The translations under genes and the position numbers were made by a program. The notes beneath the pieces were generated by a model. The model did not search any database, was not told the DNA's origin, and was given only the letters and a program-made list of their open reading frames with translations. A stretch of DNA of 64,000 nt from Accumulibacter sp. (lineage in GTDB: Bacteria > Pseudomonadota > Gammaproteobacteria > Burkholderiales > Rhodocyclaceae): assembly GCA_024235715.1 (NCBI GenBank), contig JACKLW010000007.1:186001-250000 (forward strand), written 5' to 3'. Positions 51,147 through 61,508 of the stretch are shown here, in pieces (position 1 is the first letter of the stretch; each line of letters opens with the position of its first letter).

Positions 51147-52526
51147 ATGCGACAAGCTATCACGACAATTCGGCGCGGACTGGAAATACCCGTCGCGGGC
51201 GAGCCAGTGCAGCAAATCCCTGGCGCTGTTCTCTTTCCGCCTGCAGTGGCTCTGCTTGGTGCAGATTTTCACGGTCTTCGACCCGCCCTGGCAGTTCGCG
51301 TGGGTGAGCGGGTAGAAGCCGGGCAGGTGCTGTTCTCGGACAAGGATCGCCCGGGAGTGGTGTTCACTGCGCCATGCGCGGCCACCGTGGCGGAGATTCG
51401 GCGCGGCGCGCAACGTGTCTTCCAGGCCCTGGTGCTGGAGCCCGATGCTGGTGCAAGCGATGGGCCGGCGCTGGGCCCAGCGCGCGAAGACGCTGAACTG
51501 GCCATGCTCGATGCGGCGGTCGTGCGCGCTCAGCTCTTGACCTCGGGGCTCTGGACAGCTCTGCGGACGCGTCCCTACAGCCTGCTGCCTGCGGCAGACG
51601 CGACGCCACGTTCCATCTTCGTGACCGCGCTCGACACACACCCGCTGGCAGCCGATCCGGCATTGATCATTGCCGCGCATGCCGACGATTTTCGCCGCGG
51701 CATCGTCGTCCTGTCGCGGCTGGCACGGGTTTTCGTCGCCGTCCCGGTGACGGGCGAGAGGCCTTCTCCAGCCGCCGAGGCCGCGGCCGGACTCGCCAAC
51801 GTGCAGTGCGCGGCTTTTGCCGGCCCACACCCGGCAGGGCTGCCTGGAACTCATATCCATTACCTGGATCCGGCAAGCGCCACGCGCACGGTCTGGCATC
51901 TGCATTACCAGAGCTGCATTGCCATTGGCCGCCTGTTCGGCAGCGGCCGCCCGTGGCGCGAACGAATCGTCTCGCTGGCCGGACCAGGAGTCGTTTCGCC
52001 ACGGCTGCTGCGCACCCTGCCCGGCGCCGATCTGGAGGCGCTGACCGCCGGCTCGCTCCACCCCGGCCGCCAGCGCATCGTCTCGGGTTCGCTGCTCGGT
52101 GGGCGCGCGGTCAGTGCGCCGAACGCCTTCCTCGGCGGCCTGCATCTGCAGGTCAGCGTGCTGCCGGAGGGCGATGACCGCGAGTTCATGCACTACCTGC
52201 GAGCCGGGGTGAACAAGCATTCGGCACTGCGCGTCTTCGCTTCCAGCCTGTTCGGCCGTCGCCCGCTGGCCTTGAACACGAGTACCCAGGGCAGCCCACG
52301 GGCCATGGTGCCGGTCGGCAGCTACGAGGCGGTCATGCCGCTGGACATCCTGCCCACCCAACTGCTGCGCGCGCTGATCGTCGGCGATACCGAAATGGCA
52401 CAGAATCTCGGCTGCCTGGAACTCGACGAAGAGGACCTGGCCTTGTGCACCTACGTCTGCCCTGGCAAATATGAATACGGTCCCATTCTGCGCGATGTTC
52501 TGACGCGTATCGCCAAGGAGGGCTGA
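51147..52526 (+). CDS. nqrA: Na+-translocating NADH:quinone oxidoreductase subunit A
   Basis: A 459-residue cytosolic subunit of Na+-NQR, which oxidises NADH, reduces ubiquinone and pumps Na+. It begins with RRGLEIPVAGEP, has GADFHGLRPALAVRVGERV, GLPGTHIHYLDPA and AGSLHPGRQRIVSGS. NqrA binds no cofactor but contributes to the quinone site. It is slightly longer than the V. cholerae subunit (~446). The ATG at 51147 starts the operon nqrABCDEF-nqrM; nqrB follows after 3 bases. Confidence 0.95.
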   Translation: MRQAITTIRRGLEIPVAGEPVQQIPGAVLFPPAVALLGADFHGLRPALAVRVGERVEAGQVLFSDKDRPGVVFTAPCAATVAEIRRGAQRVFQALVLEPDAGASDGPALGPAREDAELAMLDAAVVRAQLLTSGLWTALRTRPYSLLPAADATPRSIFVTALDTHPLAADPALIIAAHADDFRRGIVVLSRLARVFVAVPVTGERPSPAAEAAAGLANVQCAAFAGPHPAGLPGTHIHYLDPASATRTVWHLHYQSCIAIGRLFGSGRPWRERIVSLAGPGVVSPRLLRTLPGADLEALTAGSLHPGRQRIVSGSLLGGRAVSAPNAFLGGLHLQVSVLPEGDDREFMHYLRAGVNKHSALRVFASSLFGRRPLALNTSTQGSPRAMVPVGSYEAVMPLDILPTQLLRALIVGDTEMAQNLGCLELDEEDLALCTYVCPGKYEYGPILRDVLTRIAKEG

Positions 52527-52529
52527 GGG

Positions 52530-53747
52530 GTGCGACTGCGCGAACTGCTCGACCGTATCGCACCGCATGTCGCCCCCGGCGCGCGCCACGAAAAGTGGTA
52601 TGCGCTCTACGAGGCCGTCGATACCTTCTTCTACCGGCCGGCTTCGGTGACGCGCACCACGGCCCACGTGCGCGACGGTATCGACCTCAAGCGCATCATG
52701 ATCATGACCTGGGCGTGCACGCTGCCGGCGCTTTTCTTCGGCATGTGGAACATCGGCTTTCAGGCCAATCAGACCCTGGCGGCACAGCCAGCGCTGCTGG
52801 CGGCGCAGGACGGCTGGCGGCTGTCGCTGATCGGCCTGATGGCCGGCTTCGACCCGTCGTCGGCATGGGACAACCTGATCCACGGGGCGGCGTGGTTTCT
52901 CCCCGTCTACGCAGTCACCTTCATTGTCGGCGGCTTCTGGGAGGTCCTCTTCGCGAGCATCCGCCGGCACGAAGTTAACGAGGGCTTCTTCGTCACCTCG
53001 GTACTCTTCGCGCTGACCCTGCCGCCTTCGATCCCTCTCTGGCAGGTGGCGCTGGGCATCAGCTTTGGCGTCGTCATCGGAAAAGAGGTCTTCGGCGGTA
53101 CCGGCAAGAACTTTCTCAATCCGGCGCTCACCGGCCGCGCCTTTCTTTACTTCGCCTACCCGGCACAGTCGTCCGGCGACGCGGTGTGGACGGTGATCGA
53201 TGGTTACACCGGCGCCACGCCACTGGCCATCGCCGCACAGTCCGGTGCCGACGGCATCAGTGCCGCTGGCTACACCTGGTCGGCGGCCTTCCTCGGGGTC
53301 ATTCCCGGTTCGATCGGCGAAACCAGCACGCTGCTGATTCTCGTTGGCGGTGGCCTGCTCGTCGCCAGCGGCGTCGCATCGTGGCGCATCGTGCTCGGTG
53401 TCTTCCTGGGCATGGTGGCGATGAGTTCGCTGCTCAACCTCATTGGCTCGTCCGACAACCCGATGTTCGCCATGCCCTGGTACTGGCATCTGGTGATTGG
53501 CGGCTTCGCTTTCGGAATGTTCTTCATGGCCACGGATCCGGTTTCCGCGGCCATGACCAACGCCGGCAAGTGGATCTTCGGTGCCCTGATCGGCGTGATG
53601 GCGGTCCTGATACGGGTCGTCAATCCCGCTTTTCCGGAGGGAATCATGCTCGCCATCCTGTTCGCCAACCTGTGTGCGCCGCTGATCGACTACGCCGTCG
53701 TGCGCGCCAACATTCGTCGCCGGGAGCAACGTGATGCCTGCCCTTAG
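52530..53747 (+). CDS. nqrB: Na+-NQR subunit B
   Basis: A 405-residue membrane subunit with about ten helices. It holds covalently bound FMN through Thr230 in the motif YTGATPL, binds riboflavin, and forms part of the Na+ channel. The GTG start at 52530 follows AAGGAGGG. The conserved [27 protein letters not shown] and [12 protein letters not shown] segments are all present. Its 3' end overlaps nqrC. Confidence 0.95.
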   Translation: MRLRELLDRIAPHVAPGARHEKWYALYEAVDTFFYRPASVTRTTAHVRDGIDLKRIMIMTWACTLPALFFGMWNIGFQANQTLAAQPALLAAQDGWRLSLIGLMAGFDPSSAWDNLIHGAAWFLPVYAVTFIVGGFWEVLFASIRRHEVNEGFFVTSVLFALTLPPSIPLWQVALGISFGVVIGKEVFGGTGKNFLNPALTGRAFLYFAYPAQSSGDAVWTVIDGYTGATPLAIAAQSGADGISAAGYTWSAAFLGVIPGSIGETSTLLILVGGGLLVASGVASWRIVLGVFLGMVAMSSLLNLIGSSDNPMFAMPWYWHLVIGGFAFGMFFMATDPVSAAMTNAGKWIFGALIGVMAVLIRVVNPAFPEGIMLAILFANLCAPLIDYAVVRANIRRREQRDACP

Positions 53748-54540
53748 GGAAACGCCGCTCGCCGTTCTGCGCATCGCGCTGCTGGTCAGCCTGGTCTGCT
53801 CGATGGTCGTCGCCGGGACAGCGGTGGGTTTGAAGTCGATGCAGCTGGAAAATCGCCGCGTCGACCGCGAGCGTCACCTGCTGGCGATCGTCGGTCTGCA
53901 CGATCGGGCACTGTCGGCCAGCGAGGTCGGCGAGCGCTTTCGCGAACGCATCACGCCGCGCCTCGTCGATCTGGATACCGGCGCCTACGTCGGTGCGCCA
54001 CCGGGCCACGACAGCTTCGACCCACTGACCTGGGAGGGTGCCCGCGCGGCCACCGATCCGGCGCTCTCACGGGTGCTGTCGCGCAGCGAGGACATCGCCG
54101 GCATCCAGCGGCGCGAGCGCTACGCGGTGGTCTATAAGCTGATGCAGGGCGAGCGCGTCGACGCGCTGATCCTGCCCGTGCGCGGCTATGGCCTGTGGTC
54201 GACCCTGTACGGCTTTCTCGCCGTCGACGCCGACCTCAATACGGTCCTCGGGCTGCGCTTCTATCAGCACGCCGAAACGCCGGGCTTGGGCGGAGAAGTC
54301 GACAACCCGCGCTGGAAGGCGCTTTGGCCAGGCAAGCGCCTGTTCGATAGCGACGGGCAGCTGAGGCTACGCGTCGGCAAGGCCGGCGGCGATAACCAGG
54401 ATTCGAGGTGGCGCGTCGACGCGCTGGCTGGCGCGACGCTGACCAGCAATGGGGTCAACAACATGATTCGCTTCTGGCTCGGTCCGCAGGGCTACGGCCC
54501 CTATCTGAAACGTCTGCGACAAGAGGGAGTTGAATCGTGA
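53734..54540 (+). CDS. nqrC: Na+-NQR subunit C
   Basis: A 268-residue subunit with one N-terminal membrane helix ([19 protein letters not shown]) and a periplasmic FMN domain. FMN is attached through Thr237 in [10 protein letters not shown]. The conserved [15 protein letters not shown] is present. The ATG at 53734 follows an in-frame GTG at 53731; either could start. It overlaps nqrB by 14 bases and nqrD by 4 bases. Confidence 0.94.
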   Translation: MPALRETPLAVLRIALLVSLVCSMVVAGTAVGLKSMQLENRRVDRERHLLAIVGLHDRALSASEVGERFRERITPRLVDLDTGAYVGAPPGHDSFDPLTWEGARAATDPALSRVLSRSEDIAGIQRRERYAVVYKLMQGERVDALILPVRGYGLWSTLYGFLAVDADLNTVLGLRFYQHAETPGLGGEVDNPRWKALWPGKRLFDSDGQLRLRVGKAGGDNQDSRWRVDALAGATLTSNGVNNMIRFWLGPQGYGPYLKRLRQEGVES

Positions 54541-55217
54541 ACGCCAGCACTTCGGCAAAGCCGCGCGCGCTCGCCGTGCTTTTCGCACCGGTCTTCGACA
54601 ACAATCCGATCGCCTTGCAGATTCTCGGTATCTGCTCGGCGCTGGCGGTGACCGCGAACCTCAAGACGGCGCTGGTGATGTCCGTGGCGCTGACGCTGGT
54701 GACCGCCTTCTCGAACCTCTTCATCTCGCTGCTGCGCCGACAGATCCCCGGGTCGATCCGCATGATCGTGCAGGTGGTCATCATTGCCTCTCTGGTCATC
54801 GTCGTCGATCAGGTACTGCGAGCGGTCGCCTTCGAGCTGGCCAAGCAGCTGTCCGTGTTCGTCGGGCTGATCATCACCAACTGCATCGTCATGGGCCGCG
54901 CCGAAGCCTTTGCGATGCAGAATCCGCCATGGCAGTCGTTCCTGGATGGCATCGGCAACGGACTGGGTTACAGCGCGCTGCTCGTTGCCCTGGGCATCAC
55001 CCGCGAACTCTTCGGCAGCGGCACGCTGATCGGTTTCCGGGTACTGCCGACCGTCGCCGACGGCGGCTGGTATCTGCCGAACGGGCTGCTCCTGTTGCCA
55101 CCCTCCGCCTTCTTCCTGATCGGGCTGTTCATCTGGGCTCTGCGCAGCTGGAAGCCGGAGCAGGTCGAATCGCCGGCCTTCCGGATGGCACCACAGGTGC
55201 GCGAGCAAGAACCATGA
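54537..55217 (+). CDS. nqrD: Na+-NQR subunit D
   Basis: A 226-residue subunit with six predicted helices that, together with NqrE, coordinates a membrane-buried iron centre. Motifs: [20 protein letters not shown] and [15 protein letters not shown] with the ligand Cys of the Cys-containing half-helix. The GTG start overlaps the nqrC stop (GTGA). A final charged tail follows the sixth helix. NqrE starts after 33 bases. Confidence 0.94.
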   Translation: MNASTSAKPRALAVLFAPVFDNNPIALQILGICSALAVTANLKTALVMSVALTLVTAFSNLFISLLRRQIPGSIRMIVQVVIIASLVIVVDQVLRAVAFELAKQLSVFVGLIITNCIVMGRAEAFAMQNPPWQSFLDGIGNGLGYSALLVALGITRELFGSGTLIGFRVLPTVADGGWYLPNGLLLLPPSAFFLIGLFIWALRSWKPEQVESPAFRMAPQVREQEP

Positions 55218-55250
55218 GCCTCCCGAACAGCAATTCCAAGGTGCGCTGAG

Positions 55251-55859
55251 ATGGAACATCTGCTTGCGCTCTTCGTACGCGCGGTTTTCGTCGAAAACAT
55301 GGCGCTGGCCTTCTTTCTCGGCATGTGCACCTTCATAGCCATCTCGAAGAAGGTCGAAACGGCGATCGGACTCGGCATCGCAGTGATGCTCGTCCAGACC
55401 ATCACTGTGCCGGTGAACAACCTGATCTACACGCACGTGCTGCGCGAAGGCGCCCTGGCCTGGGCTGGTCTGCCCGAAAGCGATCTTGCCTTCCTCGGCC
55501 TGCTGACCTACATCGGCGTCATCGCCGCATTGGTACAGATCCTGGAAATGCTGCTCGACCGCCATGTGCCGGCACTCTACAACGCGCTCGGCGTTTTCCT
55601 GCCGCTGATCACCGTCAATTGCGCGATCCTCGGCGGCACGCTGTTCATGGTCGAGCGCGATTACGATTTCGCCGAGAGCGCGGTCTATGGACTTGCTTCC
55701 GGGTTTTCCTGGGCGCTGGCCATCGCACTGCTCGCCGGTATTCGCGAAAAGCTCAAGTACAGCGATCCGCCTGCCGGTCTCGCGGGTCTGGGGATCACCT
55801 TCATCACCATTGGCTTGATGTCGCTGGGCTTCATGTCCTTTGCCGGCATCAAGCTCTGA
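55251..55859 (+). CDS. nqrE: Na+-NQR subunit E
   Basis: A 202-residue six-helix subunit, inverted-topology partner of NqrD. The iron-ligand cysteines are in [14 protein letters not shown] and [13 protein letters not shown]. It shuttles electrons from the NqrF 2Fe-2S cluster to NqrC FMN across the membrane. The start at 55251 matches the family N-terminus [19 protein letters not shown]. Length is standard. Confidence 0.95.
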   Translation: MEHLLALFVRAVFVENMALAFFLGMCTFIAISKKVETAIGLGIAVMLVQTITVPVNNLIYTHVLREGALAWAGLPESDLAFLGLLTYIGVIAALVQILEMLLDRHVPALYNALGVFLPLITVNCAILGGTLFMVERDYDFAESAVYGLASGFSWALAIALLAGIREKLKYSDPPAGLAGLGITFITIGLMSLGFMSFAGIKL

Positions 55860-55871
55860 GGACCGCCCTTC

Positions 55872-57095
55872 ATGCTTGCCGAAATCGCCCTGGCCATCAC
55901 TGTCTTCACCGGCACCGTGCTGCTGCTGGTGGCGGTCATCCTGCTGGCGCGGCAGCGACTGGTGCCCAGCGGTGACGTACGGCTGGAAATCAATGGCCAG
56001 CGCAGTCTGCTCGTCCCGGTCGGCGGCAAGCTCTTGCAGACGCTGGCCAGCCAGAATCTGTTCCTCTCGTCGGCCTGTGGCGGCGGCGGCACCTGTGCCC
56101 AGTGCAAATGCCTGGTCGAGGCCGGTGGGGGCGACATGACACCGACCGAGCGCGGGCATTTCACCCGTCGGCAGGAACGTGAGGGCTGGCGTCTGTCGTG
56201 CCAGTTGCCCGTCCGCCAGGACATGAGCATCCGGGTTCCGGAGTCGGTCTTCGGTGTTCGGCGGTGGGACTGTCGGGTGGTCGCCAACGACAACGTGGCC
56301 ACCTTCATCAAGGAACTGACCCTGGCCATGCCCGATGGCGAGGCAATGCGTTTTCGCGCCGGCAGCTACATGCAGCTGGAATGCCCTGCGCACGAACAAC
56401 GCTACGCCGACATCGATGTCGCCCCGGAATACCGCGACGACTGGGATCGCCTGAATCTCTGGCGCCACGTTTCGCGCGTAGGCGAATCGACGATTCGCGC
56501 CTATTCGATGGCCAACTACCCGGAAGAGAAGGGGCTCATCAAGTTCAACATCCGTATCGCAACGCCGCCGGCCGGCAGCGACGACATTCCGCCGGGCAGG
56601 ATGTCGTCCTGGGTGTTCGGCCGCAAACCCGGCGATAGGGTGACGCTCTACGGCCCCTTCGGCGAATTCCACGCCCGCGAAACCGACGCCGAGATGATCT
56701 ACATCGGCGGCGGTGCCGGCATGGCGCCGTTGCGCTCGCACATCTTCGACCTGCTGAAGCGCCGAGGGAGCAAGCGCCGAATCGGCTTCTGGTATGGCGC
56801 AAGGTCCCTGCGCGAAGCATTTTACGTCGACGAATTCGAGCAATTGAGCCGCGACAACAGCAATTTCACCTGGCACCTGGCGCTGTCCGATCCGCTGCCG
56901 GAGGATCATTGGCAGGGCCGCACTGGCTTCATCCATCAGGTGCTGCTCGACGATTACCTGAACGACCATCCGGCGCCGGAGGACTGTGAATACTATCTTT
57001 GTGGTCCGCCGATGATGAACAGCGCAGTGATACGGATGCTGACCGATCTCGGCGTCGCACGCGAAAGCATCCTGCTCGACGATTTCGGTGGCTGA
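55872..57095 (+). CDS. nqrF: Na+-NQR subunit F
   Basis: A 407-residue NADH-oxidising subunit. One N-terminal membrane helix leads to a 2Fe-2S ferredoxin domain with Cys69, Cys75, Cys78 and a distal Cys in LSCQLPV. The FAD domain follows (RAYSMANYP) and then the NADH domain ([27 protein letters not shown]). It accepts a hydride from NADH and passes electrons inward through the complex. nqrM follows after 30 bases, preceded by AAAGGAG. Confidence 0.96.
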   Translation: MLAEIALAITVFTGTVLLLVAVILLARQRLVPSGDVRLEINGQRSLLVPVGGKLLQTLASQNLFLSSACGGGGTCAQCKCLVEAGGGDMTPTERGHFTRRQEREGWRLSCQLPVRQDMSIRVPESVFGVRRWDCRVVANDNVATFIKELTLAMPDGEAMRFRAGSYMQLECPAHEQRYADIDVAPEYRDDWDRLNLWRHVSRVGESTIRAYSMANYPEEKGLIKFNIRIATPPAGSDDIPPGRMSSWVFGRKPGDRVTLYGPFGEFHARETDAEMIYIGGGAGMAPLRSHIFDLLKRRGSKRRIGFWYGARSLREAFYVDEFEQLSRDNSNFTWHLALSDPLPEDHWQGRTGFIHQVLLDDYLNDHPAPEDCEYYLCGPPMMNSAVIRMLTDLGVARESILLDDFGG

Positions 57096-57125
57096 ACAAC
57101 GCCACAGGCGCCGCAAAGGAGAAAC

Positions 57126-57386
57126 ATGACTTTTCTCAATACCTTCTGGCCGATCATGGTCGCGACGCTTGCCGTCATTGTGCTGTCAGGGCTGGGACTG
57201 TCACTCGGCATGCTCTTCGGCCGTCCGCCGCCGCGTGGAAGTTGCGGTGGGCTGGCGAGTGGCGCCTGTGCCTGTGCGAGCGGAGAGAAACCTTCACGAT
57301 GTCAGCCTGCATCCAGTGAGTCGGCACCACCAGCGGCCGTCCGTCACCCGTCGGGAAGCGCTCGAACCATTTCGCTCACTTCTTGA
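57126..57386 (+). CDS. nqrM: Na+-NQR maturation factor
   Basis: An 86-residue membrane-anchored protein: one N-terminal helix (MVATLAVIVLSGLGLSLGML), then the signature GSCGGL and a Cys cluster (ACACASGEKPSRC). NqrM delivers the iron that is bound between NqrD and NqrE, using these cysteines. The C-terminal ~30 residues are low complexity. Location at the end of the nqr operon is typical. Its last 11 bases overlap the 3' end of convergent psiE. Confidence 0.9.
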   Translation: MTFLNTFWPIMVATLAVIVLSGLGLSLGMLFGRPPPRGSCGGLASGACACASGEKPSRCQPASSESAPPAAVRHPSGSARTISLTS

Positions 57387-57849
57387 TCTGCGAAGAGACC
57401 AGCCAGTAGGTAACACCGAGCGCCAGCAGAATCGCTGCCATGCCGTAGAGATATTCGGCTTGCAAGGTGCTCAGGTCAAGCACGATCACCTTACGGGCGA
57501 TGGCCATCAGTGCAGTCGCGACGACAAGCTGGACGTGGATGACGTCGTCGCGCAGATAGAGGGTAATGTTTACCAGGATTTCGATGGCGATCAGCACTGC
57601 CAGAAAGGCCGCGAAGACGACAAAGATATCGTTGAGGTCAAGAAGCAGTACGGGCGGTTTTGACAACGCCTTGTAGAGCTCCAGCACCACATCGGCAACG
57701 CACCACAGGATTACCATTGTCATCAGGACGGCCAGCAAGCGAATGGCTTGACGGATGACTCGATGCAGTCCCCGTATCAACGGGTCGTCGTGCTTCTCCG
57801 AAAGATGATCTTCGTGATGCGACGACCCGTTTTCATCTGACATGCTCAT
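57376..57849 (-). CDS. psiE: PsiE-family phosphate-starvation-inducible membrane protein
   Basis: A 157-residue protein with a His/Asp-rich N-terminus and four helices (LLAVLMTMVILWCVADVVLE, IFVVFAAFLAVLIAIEIL, VVATALMAIARKVIVLD, MAAILLALGVTYWLV), typical of PsiE. E. coli psiE is induced by phosphate starvation and repressed by cAMP-CRP; its molecular role is unknown. The gene is convergent with nqrM and overlaps it by 11 bases. Confidence 0.82.
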   Translation of the reverse strand: MSMSDENGSSHHEDHLSEKHDDPLIRGLHRVIRQAIRLLAVLMTMVILWCVADVVLELYKALSKPPVLLLDLNDIFVVFAAFLAVLIAIEILVNITLYLRDDVIHVQLVVATALMAIARKVIVLDLSTLQAEYLYGMAAILLALGVTYWLVSSQIKK

Positions 57850-58468
57850 GGCCCCTTGACCGCTGGTTGACTGCTTACCTTAGAGCGCGTACTCCAAAGT
57901 CACATCCGGAAGTATCCTTAATCGCCATAGCCGAAGTCAATCAAGAGATTCTCGTTGCCGTCGGCCTTCGACGGTGTTGAAGCAGGCAAGCGGAAGCCAG
58001 TTCTTTCCAAAAGACGTTCCATCTCTCACGCCACTGCCGGGCAGATGCGGCCCAACGGGGCGCGGCCGCAGCGGTTCGGTTGCCGCTCTTGCCACCACGA
58101 TGCGGTTGGAGTCGGCTCGCCCGGCCGTCAACGGCAATGCGGTCGGGACATCGGGCAGCGCCGACCAGCATGCGTGATGCAAGCACCTGGGGAGGCCACT
58201 CTGCGGCGCTCGCCCTGCTGTCCATCGCGGTCCGTCGTCCTGCTCGCCATCAGTCACCTGATTCGCCGTAGCCTGGCCGCAGCGCGCGCCGCCGATTCGC
58301 GTTCTCGCCAGCTGAAGGCAGTCATTGCTGGGCAGGGCAGCGCGAAGCTGAAGAGCTACCCCTACCAGTTCCGGATCCTGACGCTCACTGGGGAAACCGC
58401 GTTCATCAGTACGCCGCGCTGTGGGTTTCAGCCCAATGATCGATGACCGGGGAGATTCGTTCAATGAG
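57850..58468. other. Long region without a recognisable gene
   Basis: About 620 bases. Frames are open on both strands, but none has an RBS, a conserved motif or natural composition throughout. A minus-strand segment (WRERWNVFWKELASACLL, ~57990-58050) looks protein-like and may be a fragment of a lost gene. Confidence 0.4.
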
Positions 58469-58705
58469 TCAGGGAGGTACCCGAACGTAGCCGCGACGAG
58501 TTCTCACCTTCTCCAAGGTCGCGATCATCTTGATGCCTTCCTCTTCGCTTGATACGAAGAGAGTCCGGAGCACACCAAGACGACTGGTCTTGCCGCCCCC
58601 GGCGACGATCAGCACCCAATCTTGAAGCAGGTCACGCACCAAGCGGCACCTTGTGGTATCTGGTACTCGTCTCCCGGCGAACACGCCTCGTTGCCTCTCC
58701 GCCAC
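58469..58705 (-). pseudogene. Degraded WGR-domain protein
   Basis: The C-terminal part (RDLLQDWVLIVAGGGKTSRL, then RTLFVSSEEEGIKMIATLEK and RTRRGYVRVP) fits the WGR domain of PARP-linked and small DNA-binding proteins. The defining Trp is Gly here (TGG to GGG), and the N-terminal strand (TRYHKVP) lies in another frame, so a frameshift near 58645 is likely. The GTG at 58705 opens the present frame. It may be dead or mis-assembled. Confidence 0.45.
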
Positions 58706-58887
58706 CTGGTATGGCAGATCATCATCGGAAGGCAGAATACGGCGTAACCGACCTCCGGCGAGCCGCTACCGCGGTCGACGCCGTTATGTCACTGCTGAAA
58801 CGCTGTCCCAGTTTCAGGCGTTTGGGGGAACACTGGAACAGCGAACCGAGTTAAGAACTCGGCGGACGTGTCGAATGGCGATCATGC

Positions 58888-59469
58888 TCATGAACCTTCT
58901 CCTGCTTCGACGGAAATGACGCCAAGCCATACTGGCGTCGGGGTTCCATTGATCTGGAAAATACTGCCGCCGCCGGCAGGCGGCGTTGCCTCGGTGAAGG
59001 CGTTCACCACCACTTGATGGGTGACCAGGATCACCGGCCGGCCATCGACCGGCAACGTGGCGAGAAACCATCGCAAGGCGTTGAGAGTTCCTTCCCGATC
59101 GTCCGGCCGTGCGAAAAAGGAATTCAGCGCCGGCATGGACTCTACCGGCCCAAGGTCCAGTAAGCGGGCCGTTTCGAGCGCGCGGCACCACTGGCTCGAA
59201 AAGACTCGCGCATCGGTCAGGCCGACCGCACGCAGACGGGCGCCCAACTGTCGTGCCTGAACCCGGCCGCCGGCGTCAAGATTTCGCTGGGTGGAACAAT
59301 CGCCGATGACGAAATTCGGCGGGTCGCCGAACCCCGGCGCGCGGGCATGCCGCAGCATCAGCACCCGGCCCGGCTTGGCAAGTTCGCCGAGCGGCAAGAC
59401 CGGATCATCTGCCCACGCCGGAAAGGACCATGACATGACCACAAGTGCAAGGATGAGCAGCTTGCGCAT
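58888..59469 (-). CDS. Histidine phosphatase family protein, exported
   Basis: A 193-residue protein with a signal peptide (LLILALVVMSWSFPAWA) and a histidine-phosphatase core: VLMLRHARAPG, with RHA in place of the usual RHG, SSQWCRALETARLL, and the second His in LVTHQVVVNA. Substrate unknown; exported members often hydrolyse phosphate esters in the periplasm. The ATG at 59469 follows GGAGG. It is the last gene of the minus-strand cluster, 13 bases after the CIA30 gene. Confidence 0.83.
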   Translation of the reverse strand: MRKLLILALVVMSWSFPAWADDPVLPLGELAKPGRVLMLRHARAPGFGDPPNFVIGDCSTQRNLDAGGRVQARQLGARLRAVGLTDARVFSSQWCRALETARLLDLGPVESMPALNSFFARPDDREGTLNALRWFLATLPVDGRPVILVTHQVVVNAFTEATPPAGGGSIFQINGTPTPVWLGVISVEAGEGS

Positions 59470-59482
59470 TTTCCTCCTTCCT

Positions 59483-59983
59483 TCAGCCGACAAAGTCGAT
59501 CGCGCGCAGATCGAGCTTGAACGGACCCATTTGTTGATCGGCGATCAGAAGGCCTACTTGTCTTGCCGATGAGGGGTCAAGCGGTGGCAGGTGGTCGAGG
59601 ACGCGCCCTCGCCAGGTCGGGATAAAATCGGCTGAAGCCAGCTCCACCATGATCCACTCCCCAGCTGGCGGCTGAAAAGCGGCCTGGTAACTGACGCCGT
59701 CGAACTCGGCGCCAGTCCGGATGCTGAACTTGTAGCGCTTGCCGTCGCCGCGCACGGTGAGTAAGCAGGCTGAGCCGCCCATGCTGGCGGACGCTATCAC
59801 CGGTGAGCGAACGGACGCAAAGCCGCCGTTGTTGGTGACAGAAAGCGATCCCGAGAAGACGGCATGTCCTTCCATGTGAAAAGCCATGCTGCTTGCCGAG
59901 ACCCCACCCATCACACGATCGTCGATGGCGTACCAGCCGGTGACGGTATCTGGGGTGTCGAATCGGCAAAATGGAGTGTTCAT
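59483..59983 (-). CDS. CIA30-family protein
   Basis: A 166-residue CIA30/NDUFAF1-like beta-sandwich protein. It shows WYAIDDRVMGGVSASSM and GGFASVRSP near the N-terminus and VGLLIADQQMGPFKLDL near the end, the family hallmarks. In bacteria such proteins occur in light- or oxidative-stress-linked clusters; the biochemical role is unknown (carbohydrate or pigment binding has been suggested from the fold). Its ATG overlaps the stop of a 41-codon ORF. Confidence 0.85.
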   Translation of the reverse strand: MNTPFCRFDTPDTVTGWYAIDDRVMGGVSASSMAFHMEGHAVFSGSLSVTNNGGFASVRSPVIASASMGGSACLLTVRGDGKRYKFSIRTGAEFDGVSYQAAFQPPAGEWIMVELASADFIPTWRGRVLDHLPPLDPSSARQVGLLIADQQMGPFKLDLRAIDFVG

Positions 59984-60105
59984 CCTTGCGGCACCGGTCT
60001 ATCGAAAGCAGGTAGCCATCCGCCTCCGCCAACCGCTGCCCGGAACGGTGCACGGCGAGGATTGGACGGCAGGCCTGAGCATTCGGTATCTCGCTGCCGG
60101 CTCAT
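59980..60105 (-). CDS. Putative 41-residue protein bridging the UbiB-like and CIA30 genes
   Basis: An ORF of 42 codons ([20 protein letters not shown]...) whose ATG overlaps the UbiB-like stop and whose TGA overlaps the CIA30 ATG, each by 4 bases. This gapless ATGA-ATGA chaining is what coupled operon genes show. Composition is Pro/Gly/Arg-rich with no hydrophobic helix, and I recognise no family, so it might only couple translation or be chance. Confidence 0.35.
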   Translation of the reverse strand: MSRQRDTECSGLPSNPRRAPFRAAVGGGGWLPAFDRPVPQG

Positions 60106-61451
60106 GACAGCGCCTGCCGCGACGCGTAAGGCAGGAACAAGGCGCCAATATCCACTCGCGCCTTGAGCTTTGCCGCCAGCAGATAAAGACCGCCTGCCTT
60201 GCGGTGCAAGAACAGGGCATCCGCCGGTGGCGTATGCCAGGAATTCCTCTCGGTGCTCAATGCCAGACCGGCGTCGCGGATTCGCGCTGGCAGATCAGAC
60301 TTCCCGAAATCGTAGGCGCCGGCGTGGCGCAAGGGTTCGCAAGCGTGCAGGAAGACATCAAGGACGAGTTGCCGCTGCCGCTCCCCGATGTCAGCCCGAA
60401 AGTAGCCGATGGTGCTGGCGGCCATGCTCAGTTCCTGCCGGTCGCCGACGACGGCACTCGCCATCAGCGCGCGATAGGCGTCGACGACGGCTGCCGGGTA
60501 GGGGCGGGTGGCGCCAAAGTCGAGCAGAATCACTTGGCGGCTGGCATTGTCGTAGCGGTAGTTGGCAAAATTGGGGTCGGTCTGGAGCAATCGGAATTCG
60601 AAAATCTCCCGGAAAAGCAGCCCGAACAACAGTCCTGCCACACGATCTCGCTCGGCCTGCGGGGCATGCAGCAAGGATTCGACCGGTATGCCTCCCATGC
60701 AAGACATCGCCAGGACGTTCTTCGTCGTCAGGTCGGCGTGCACCTCGGGCAGCATGAACTCGGGCGTGTCGACAAGCAGGCCGGCGTAGCGGCTGAGCCA
60801 GGCGCCCTCAGCGAGATAATCCGCTTCGGCGTGCAACTGACGTTTCGATTCACGCAGCAGCGGTCCGACATCCAGTCCGCTGGGCAGCAGTCCGGAGATA
60901 CGCAGCAGGGTGGCGACATTATCGACGTCGCTGTCGATGCTCTGGCGGACACCGGGGTACTGGACTTTGATGGCCAGGCGCCGCCCGTCTTTCGTCTGCG
61001 CCAGATGGACCTGGCCGACCGACGCTGCCGCCATCGGCTTGAAGGAGAACTGCCGGAAATGACGGTCCCAGCCGTGCCCCCAGTTGGCGTCGAGCACACT
61101 CACCACCTGGCTCATTGGCATGGCTTTGGCGTCGGCGCGCAAGCGCGCCAGGATAGCGCCAAACTCCGGCGGCAACAGATCGCCTGCATCCATGGACAGC
61201 AGTTGTCCGAACTTCATCGCTGCCCCGCGCAGCCGGGCAAGCTGGTCGGCAACGCGGCGGGCATTCTCGGGCGTCAGCAGCAAGGCGCCAATTCGCGGAC
61301 GCTTGCCTTGGGCCAACTGTCGCGCGCCTTCTGCCAGCATACCGCCGGCAACACCGCTGGCGAGAACACCCAGCCGGGCAATCCTGGGCAACCGTCCGCC
61401 GGGAACGGCCGAGGTGCTTGCCTCGCGTTTGCTTCGTTCATCGTCGAACAT
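60102..61451 (-). CDS. UbiB/ABC1-family atypical kinase
   Basis: A 449-residue ABC1/ADCK/UbiB-like protein. The N-terminal KxGQ motif is present ([11 protein letters not shown]), then [20 protein letters not shown] with the ATP Lys, and the C-terminal [14 protein letters not shown] and LLDFGATR metal-binding motifs. The family acts as atypical kinases or ATPases in quinone lipid metabolism. No membrane anchor of the UbiB type follows. As part of a photostress-like cluster it is not the housekeeping ubiB. The ATG at 61451 follows GGAAAG; a GTG at 61493 is an alternative. Confidence 0.83.
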   Translation of the reverse strand: MFDDERSKREASTSAVPGGRLPRIARLGVLASGVAGGMLAEGARQLAQGKRPRIGALLLTPENARRVADQLARLRGAAMKFGQLLSMDAGDLLPPEFGAILARLRADAKAMPMSQVVSVLDANWGHGWDRHFRQFSFKPMAAASVGQVHLAQTKDGRRLAIKVQYPGVRQSIDSDVDNVATLLRISGLLPSGLDVGPLLRESKRQLHAEADYLAEGAWLSRYAGLLVDTPEFMLPEVHADLTTKNVLAMSCMGGIPVESLLHAPQAERDRVAGLLFGLLFREIFEFRLLQTDPNFANYRYDNASRQVILLDFGATRPYPAAVVDAYRALMASAVVGDRQELSMAASTIGYFRADIGERQRQLVLDVFLHACEPLRHAGAYDFGKSDLPARIRDAGLALSTERNSWHTPPADALFLHRKAGGLYLLAAKLKARVDIGALFLPYASRQALS

Positions 61452-61508
61452 GTGGCGTCGCTTTCCGTCTGATCCGACAGTCGCGCGGAACACGTGGCGA
61501 ACAGTTCT

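Noticed and set aside
57941-58464. Transposase remnant
   Set aside because: Some minus-strand residues look protein-like, but no DDE motif, terminal inverted repeats or target duplications were found.
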